A stretch of DNA of 59,543 nucleotides from Halomonas sp. (lineage in GTDB: Bacteria > Pseudomonadota > Gammaproteobacteria > Pseudomonadales > Halomonadaceae): contig NZ_JACUUD010000006.1 in assembly GCF_014859505.1 (NCBI RefSeq), forward strand, positions 1-59,543, given 5' to 3'. A program made the translations under genes and the position numbers. Positions 55,492 to 59,543 of this stretch are shown here, one piece after another; position 1 is the stretch's first letter; the number at the start of each line of letters is the position of its first letter. The notes below the pieces were generated by a model. It saw only the letters and a program-made list of their open reading frames with translations, was not told where the DNA came from and did no database searches.

Positions 55492-56201
55492 GGGCGACTC
55501 TCCTGGGTCCGGGAGGGGTGCTTGCGCCGGTAGTGGGCCAGCAGCACCAGGCTTGCCGCGCCGATGGCGCCGAGCAGCAGGTGGCGGTCGGGCAGCAGCA
55601 GCAGGGCGCCGAGGCCCGTCGCCAGCGCAATCACGAACGGCAGTGCCTGGCGCAGCCGGCGGGCCTGCTCCAGGGTGAGCACGATGAAGAGCGCGGTGAG
55701 GGCGAACTCGATGCCTCGGCTGTCGAAGGCCAGGGTGCTGCCGATCAGCGCCCCGGCCAGGGAGCCGAGCACCCACCAGGCCTGGTTGAGCAGGCCGATG
55801 CGAAAGGCCAGGGCATGGTCCCGGGCGCGTTCCGGCGGCAGGGTGGTCAGCAGCGAGTAGGTCTCGTCGGTGAGCGAGAAGATCAGGTAGGGCTTGCGCC
55901 AGCCGGCGCCCTGAAAGCGCTTGAGCAGCGAGAGCCCGTAGAAGAGGTGGCGCGAATTGAGCATCAGCGTGGCCACCGCCACCTCCACCAGGCCGGCCCC
56001 CGCGGCCAGCAGCGCCACCGCCAGGAACTGGCCGGCACCCGCATAGATGGCCAGCGACATCAACAGGGCGGCCCAGACGGGAATGCCTACCTCGATGGCC
56101 AGGATGCCGAAGGCGGCTCCCAGCGGTAAGTAGCCGAACATCACCGGCACGGTCAGCGTGCCGGCCTCGCGCCAAGCGTTGGGCGATGACAAGAGGTACA
56201 C
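55488..56201 (-). CDS. azlC: AzlC-family transporter
   Basis: FGYLPLGAAFGILAIEVGIPVWAALLMSLAIYAGAGQFLAVALLAAG...TLMLNSRHLFYGLSLL. Confidence 0.9.
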   Translation of the reverse strand: MYLLSSPNAWREAGTLTVPVMFGYLPLGAAFGILAIEVGIPVWAALLMSLAIYAGAGQFLAVALLAAGAGLVEVAVATLMLNSRHLFYGLSLLKRFQGAGWRKPYLIFSLTDETYSLLTTLPPERARDHALAFRIGLLNQAWWVLGSLAGALIGSTLAFDSRGIEFALTALFIVLTLEQARRLRQALPFVIALATGLGALLLLPDRHLLLGAIGAASLVLLAHYRRKHPSRTQESRP

Positions 56202-56318
56202 TCCTTCTGCGGGCCACCAGCATGGGGGTGGTGTCCATGGAATCGCTCATGGTAAGCCAAAAACCCGGCATTGGCAGCTCGGGACCGGAGAATCCACTGT
56301 AATCAGCAAGGAGGCGAG

Positions 56319-57002
56319 ATGACGCGACTGAAAGTCTGGGATGTCCCGGTGCGGCTCTTTCACTGGGGGCTGGTCGGCTGCGTGGCACTGGCGTTCTACA
56401 CCATGAAGACCGATGGGGCACCCTTCATCTTCCCGATCGATATCCACGCCCGGGGGGGCTACGTGCTGATCGGCCTGCTGCTGTTCCGCTGGCTGTGGGG
56501 CCTGGTGGGCAGCCATCACGCCCGCTTTCGCAGCTTCCTCTATTCACCGGCCAGCATGTGGGGCTACGCCAGGCGCCTGGCGAGCGGGCATCTTCCCCTC
56601 TTCGCCGGCCACAACCCCCTGGGTGGCCTCATGGTGGTGGTGATGCTGCTGTCGCTGACCTTCCAGGCCGTCAGCGGGCTCTTCCTGACCGACGACATCT
56701 TCTTCAATGCCCCCCTGCATGGCCTGGTGGACCGCAGCACCGCCCGCACCCTGGCCGGGCTGCACCAACTCAACGCCAACCTTCTGATGGGGCTGATTGC
56801 CGCTCACCTGCTGGCCCTGGTGGTGCATCGCCTGAAGGGGGAGCGCCTGGTGGGGGCGATGATCACCGGCCGCAAGTCCTTCGCGGGCGAACCCGAGGAC
56901 GAGCCGGCCAAGGCGCCGGTCCAGCGCCGGGTCAGCGCCTGGGTGGCGCTGGGCGTGATCGTACTGGCCGCGCTGCCGGTGCTCTGGCTGTGGAACGCCT
57001 AG
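56319..57002 (+). CDS. Cytochrome b561-type di-heme membrane protein
   Basis: KVWDVPVRLFHWGLVGCVALAFYT; RWLWGLVGSHHARF; typical cytochrome b561 domain. Confidence 0.88.
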   Translation: MTRLKVWDVPVRLFHWGLVGCVALAFYTMKTDGAPFIFPIDIHARGGYVLIGLLLFRWLWGLVGSHHARFRSFLYSPASMWGYARRLASGHLPLFAGHNPLGGLMVVVMLLSLTFQAVSGLFLTDDIFFNAPLHGLVDRSTARTLAGLHQLNANLLMGLIAAHLLALVVHRLKGERLVGAMITGRKSFAGEPEDEPAKAPVQRRVSAWVALGVIVLAALPVLWLWNA

Positions 57003-57020
57003 ACCCGGCCGACCAGACGC

Positions 57021-57048
57021 AGGAAGGCGGCCATTCGGCCGCCTTCCT
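57021..57048. terminator. Bidirectional terminator hairpin between cytochrome b561 and cytochrome c'
   Basis: Perfect 12-bp stem AGGAAGGCGGCC-ATTC-GGCCGCCTTCCT. Confidence 0.75.
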
Positions 57049-57071
57049 GTCCGGCTGGGGAATGCGCTGCC

Positions 57072-57545
57072 TCAGTCGGCGCGGTAGTTGTCGTGGCACC
57101 CCTTGCAGCTGTTGGCCACGGCACCCACCTGGCGACGCAGGGCGCTGAACTCCTCGCCGTCGTCGACCATCTGCGCCAGGGTGGCGGTCTCCTGCTGGAA
57201 GGTCTCCCGGCGCTCGTGGAAACCGTCCCAGTCATCGCCGATAGCATCCAGGGCGCGGGTCTCGGTGCCATGGTCGTCGCCCTGCAGGGTGTCTTCCATG
57301 AACCCCTCCCAGGGCAGGTGGGCGGCTGCCGCCAGGTTGGCGGCCCGGGTGGCGAAGACCTCCTCGTCGTAGTCGATGTTGCCCTGGGCCATGTCGCCCA
57401 TCGGTCCGAGCTGCCAGGCCAGGACGCGCAGTGCCGACTGCCGATACTCGATGGCATCCTCGGGGTCGGCGGCCTGGGCGATGACCGGCAGCATCAGTGC
57501 GACGGAGAGGCCCAGGGCCAGGAGGGGGCGGAAGGTCACGGTCAT
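57072..57545 (-). CDS. Cytochrome c prime
   Basis: Signal peptide, four-helix-type sequence, C-terminal CKGCHDNYR heme motif. Confidence 0.92.
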   Translation of the reverse strand: MTVTFRPLLALGLSVALMLPVIAQAADPEDAIEYRQSALRVLAWQLGPMGDMAQGNIDYDEEVFATRAANLAAAAHLPWEGFMEDTLQGDDHGTETRALDAIGDDWDGFHERRETFQQETATLAQMVDDGEEFSALRRQVGAVANSCKGCHDNYRAD

Positions 57546-57623
57546 CACGAACTCCTTTCGTTGGCTTGTCGGTTGCTCGGCTTGATGCTGGTCAAGCCAC
57601 CTCAAGCCTAGCACGCCGCCGGG

Positions 57624-58675
<1,052 letters not shown>

Positions 58676-58707
58676 TCAGCGCATTGTAGCAAGGGGCGTC
58701 GACCGGC

Positions 58708-59148
58708 TCACGGAGAAGCCGTCTGCGCCTCCTCGAGCAGGCGCCGATAGACCCAGGCGTCGCTGCCGTCGGCCAGGGTAAGGCGCACCCGTTCGTAGCG
58801 CAGGCCGAGGCGCTCGTAGCGATCGAGTCGGGCGAGTTCCTCGGCGCTCACCGTGATCACCTCTCCCTCCACGTGCTCGCCGGGAGCCTCCTCCAGGTCG
58901 AGGGCGCTGCGTCGGAAGTCCTCCAGAATCGCCGGGCGGGATTCGCCGGCCCGGCCGGTGACGATCCAGCGAATCGGCCCGGAGCGCAGGGTGCCGTAGA
59001 CGAAGACCTCGTGGGGGCCCGCCTCGATGGGAGGCAGGTGGTCGGGGCGATCATAGGTGAAAGGGCTGAGCATGGTGAGCCACAGCCAGCCGGTCACGGC
59101 CAGCGGCAGGCCAAGCAGGGTGGCGAGCAGCAGGTGAAGACGTCGCAT
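58708..59148 (-). CDS. Gamma-glutamylcyclotransferase-like (AIG2-like) membrane-anchored protein
   Basis: VFVYGTLRSGPIRWIVTGR; N-terminal TM; LDRYERLGLRYERVRLTL. Confidence 0.85.
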   Translation of the reverse strand: MRRLHLLLATLLGLPLAVTGWLWLTMLSPFTYDRPDHLPPIEAGPHEVFVYGTLRSGPIRWIVTGRAGESRPAILEDFRRSALDLEEAPGEHVEGEVITVSAEELARLDRYERLGLRYERVRLTLADGSDAWVYRRLLEEAQTASP

Positions 59149-59283
59149 GGGGCTCCTTCCGGCAGGTGAGTCCCCCATCCTGCCATGTCGTGAGGTGCTT
59201 GTCCGGCCCCGCGCCGGGTGGCTTAAGCTGGGACCAGGGCTCTGCTAGGATGGAGGCTCCCCATGACGATCTTGAGGTGCCCC

Positions 59284-59543
59284 ATGACCCGCCAGGCGTG
59301 TTACGACCTCGACTTCCAGGCCCTGATGGGTGACGTTCGCCCGCTCTCCCGGGACGTCAATCGCGCCGACCTCGGCCGTGCGCGTCGCCCGCCCAGCGAG
59401 GCGCAGCTGGTCAGGCGGGAGCGCGCCGCCGCGGAGCTGGAGGGCCATGGCTTCCTCTCCGATGACTTCGTCGATCTGGTGCCCCCCTTCGACCCGCTCG
59501 AGTACCGGCGCGACGGCATCCAGCAGGGGGTGGTGGACCGCCT
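59284..59543 (+). CDS. Smr-domain (SmrA-like) endonuclease, partial at the right edge
   Basis: Open frame MTRQACYDLDFQALMGDVRPLSRDVNRADLGRARRPPSEAQLVRRE...DPLEYRRDGIQQGVVDR, Smr protein N-terminus. Confidence 0.75.
   Translation, partial: MTRQACYDLDFQALMGDVRPLSRDVNRADLGRARRPPSEAQLVRRERAAAELEGHGFLSDDFVDLVPPFDPLEYRRDGIQQGVVDR

Overview
This is a high-GC, gene-dense chromosomal window. Its content looks like Halomonas or another Halomonadaceae, which is inferred from protein content and was not searched. Most of it is ordinary core genome: yejABEF, mltD, gloB-SAM methyltransferase-rnhA-dnaQ, nudC, sohB, an acyl-CoA synthetase, yhhQ, an NhaP2-type antiporter, yaeQ, tRNA-Ser(UGA), yccA plus tusDCBE, moeA/moaB, a complete Cys-type formate dehydrogenase maturation/structural cluster with fdhD, an HDAC-family deacetylase divergent from a PatZ-type acetyltransferase, pdxH, azlCD, cytochrome b561 and cytochrome c', wrbA and the start of a Smr-domain gene. 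There is no CRISPR array, transposase or prophage. The points most worth a second look are: (i) an 8.9-kb NdvB-like cyclic beta-glucan synthase ORF preceded, in the same frame and separated by a single TGA, by a 22-aa transmembrane segment; (ii) a preQ1-I-like element overlapping the Shine-Dalgarno of the queuosine-precursor transporter yhhQ; (iii) a perfect 38-bp palindrome in a divergent promoter region; (iv) a two-gene nucleotidyltransferase (DUF6036/AbiEii-like) module with an unknown partner; (v) a PatZ acetyltransferase / HDAC deacetylase divergent pair; and (vi) a small gene graveyard near the left end. No unambiguous, entirely new system can be proven from sequence alone.
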